In this document: positions 62,700 to 64,000 of the stretch, piece by piece
Position numbering within the stretch: the first letter of the stretch is position 1
How the letters are laid out: each line of letters starts with the position of its first letter
Assembly (NCBI GenBank): GCA_014155875.1
Contig: JACEFZ010002092.1
Location: 186,001-250,000, forward strand
Direction of reading: 5' to 3'
DNA from: Cepaea nemoralis
Taxonomy: Eukaryota > Mollusca > Gastropoda > Stylommatophora > Helicidae
DNA: 64,000 bases
Translations under genes and position numbers: made by a program
The notes under the pieces: generated by a model
What the model saw: only the letters and a program-made list of their open reading frames with translations
Told to the model about the DNA's origin: nothing
Databases searched by the model: none

Positions 62700-63455
62700 C
62701 AGGGGCAATGTTGTTACTAGAAGTCCACATGACAAAATTAATCAGACAATGAACGCGATTTTTATTTATCTCTATGTTGAATGTTTCTTGTATCTTACTC
62801 TCATTCTTTGCTCATTAATCATGACGACAGCAAATTAGAGACGTTAATTACAAGTACCTCAAAAGTCGGGGTGAATTCGTCTGATGGTGAGGGACACTGG
62901 CAATAGGGAAAACTAATACGCACGCAAAAGGCAGCCCAGTGCACTAGAAGTAGTAGCGTGTGGACTACACTTGAGTCCACAAAGCCAGCGAACGCAAAAC
63001 AAAAATAAGGCAAAGTTCTTTTTAAAAAAATGTCCCGAAGCAGGAACCTTTTATGAGAGTGTAACGTGCCAGGAGTGTCTCATGGTGTAGGCCTGAATGG
63101 ATTGTCAGAGGAGGCACACAGTCGCGGAGCCCTTGTCCGACGCACCCATGACATTATCCACGGATTCTTGTAGCTATTACACTAACGCGCCCTCTAAAGT
63201 GCTGAACTTTGTCGATAAATCAAATATTTGGGGGCAGTCGTAACATCAGGTGTAAGATATGTTACAGAGTAAGAGCAGAATAGTTCATGTTAAAGTTTCA
63301 TGTCAGAAGATGAAAAGTATCTTATGTAACACGTTACTTTCATGCAATGTCAGAAAAAGAGCACTGAAATAATTTATAGAATCTGTTTAGTTGTACGGCA
63401 GTTAGTCTCGAAATGTGAACGAACAAATTAGCAAGAAATTTAAGGCAGCGTAGAT
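62700..63455. other. Stretch without recognised features
   Basis: No gene or repeat family recognised. Confidence 0.4.
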
Positions 63456-63459
63456 GTGG

Positions 63460-63935
63460 TTTCTGAGACATTTTTATCGAATTTCCAAGGACTGCCAGAG
63501 CAACTAACAACGATTATCTGGACAAGGCTGATGAAAGTAGAAAATATACGCAACTGTAAAAAAAAAAAACGGCTGCGATTCCTGGACAATTAGTAATCAG
63601 GCGAAACAAAAAAGAAGCCTTGGAGATGTGGTTTTACATAAGAATGCTGAAAATTAATTGGACAGCCAGAATGAACAATCCAGACTTTTTGAGGGCAGCT
63701 AAGTCACAAAGACAACTTATCACGAACATCAGAAAGAAGCAGTCATCATTTTGTTTTGCCACATTATGAGAAGACAAATACTGGAACATGTCGTAACCGG
63801 ACAGATTTGGGAAAGAGAGATAGATGAAGACAGCTTGATAAAATGCTTGACAGTCTTGTGTCGTGGCAAGGAAGGGAGTCAACACACGAATTGATCTATG
63901 ACGTCGAAGATCTTAATTTGTGGAGAGGCCGTAGA
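63460..63935 (+). mobile_element. LINE-B-like 3' end, decayed
   Basis: In shifting plus frames: 'MWFL' start, 'DFLRAAKSQRQLITNIRKKQ', 'LDSLVSWQGRESTHELIYD' and 'VEDLNLW', equivalent to the LINE-B C terminus. The sequence passes directly into SINE-H. Confidence 0.65.
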
Positions 63936-64000
63936 AGTCGGATGTGTCGGCCTAACGGCTCTGCTGTAAACAGGCACAACGCAATCACGTCCGAAAAAGT
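63936..64000 (+). mobile_element. SINE-H, cut by the window edge
   Basis: 'AGAAGTCGGATGTGTCGGCC', 'CTGCTGTAAACAGGCACAAC' and 'GCAATCACGTCCGAAAAAG' match the family in plus orientation. The tail is outside the window. Confidence 0.85.

Overview
This window is eukaryotic nuclear DNA from an invertebrate, most likely a lophotrochozoan and perhaps a mollusc. The host gene has GT-AG introns of 1.8 to 5 kb. Non-LTR retrotransposons, tRNA-derived SINEs, hAT and mariner DNA transposons and simple repeats fill most of the rest. No bacterial operons, phage, CRISPR array, plasmid genes or viral genes were seen. Phylum is inferred from the repeat mix and gene structure only.

Host genes. (1) A plus-strand prenylcysteine oxidase gene (PCYOX1-like) spans about 5.78-19.88 kb. 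I could assemble five exons with exactly matching splice phases: 5780-5873, 8636-8848, 12133-12310, 17258-17466 and 19053-19875. Together they give about 505 codons, the normal length for this family. Exon 5 carries an apparent 1-nt deletion near 19150-19158 that breaks the frame. Its introns are loaded with transposon pieces. (2) A Ser/Thr-rich first coding exon of an unrecognised plus-strand gene lies at 56940-57440. A CpG-containing, YY1-motif-bearing segment at 49971-50155 may be its promoter and noncoding first exon. (3) A minus-strand cluster of open frames (9951-11040) with an internally duplicated protein unit sits inside PCYOX1 intron 2.

Repeat families (names are mine). RTE-A: RTE-like LINE with a C-terminal C2H2 finger and an AAC-rich tail. 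LINE-B: endonuclease/RT LINE with GATT or GATG tails. LINE-C: LINE with a GATGA tail. LINE-D: a fourth RT family. LINE-R1, R2 and R3: LINEs with an RNase H domain and (GAA)n, (CTAA)n and (CTCAA)n tails. SINE-A to SINE-F: tRNA-derived. SINE-H: a ~140-bp element with a GAA tail. Also present are a 5.5-kb hAT and two mariner families, one of which produces foldback derivatives.

Layout. 0-2.1 kb: 5' part of RTE-A with a SINE-A inside. 3.5-4.6 kb: LINE-B, SINE-F and RTE-A tails. 5.7-19.9 kb: PCYOX1 with nested repeats. 20-23 kb: TA-rich and tandem repeats. 23.1-34.0 kb: a nested stack, with LINE-C split by a hAT (itself split by an RTE-A copy flanked by a ~610-bp direct repeat), by a mariner (itself split by SINE-H) and by a SINE-B. 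34.2-36.2 kb: LINE-D with two compound mariner foldback elements, one of them carrying a LINE-R3 insertion. 37.3-43.5 kb: SINE-C, SINE-A and a LINE-B copy with an 858-codon open frame. 44.5-53 kb: RNase H LINEs. 53.4-55.8 kb: SINE-H, a second mariner and minisatellites. 56.9-64 kb: the Ser-rich exon, a 38-bp minisatellite and scattered SINEs.

The most unusual items are the ~610-bp near-identical direct repeat bracketing a LINE inside the hAT, the foldback mariner family, a perfect 24-bp inverted repeat at a LINE 5' junction, a SINE sharing its 3' end with an RNase H LINE, and a tandem duplication that copies a PCYOX1 splice donor.
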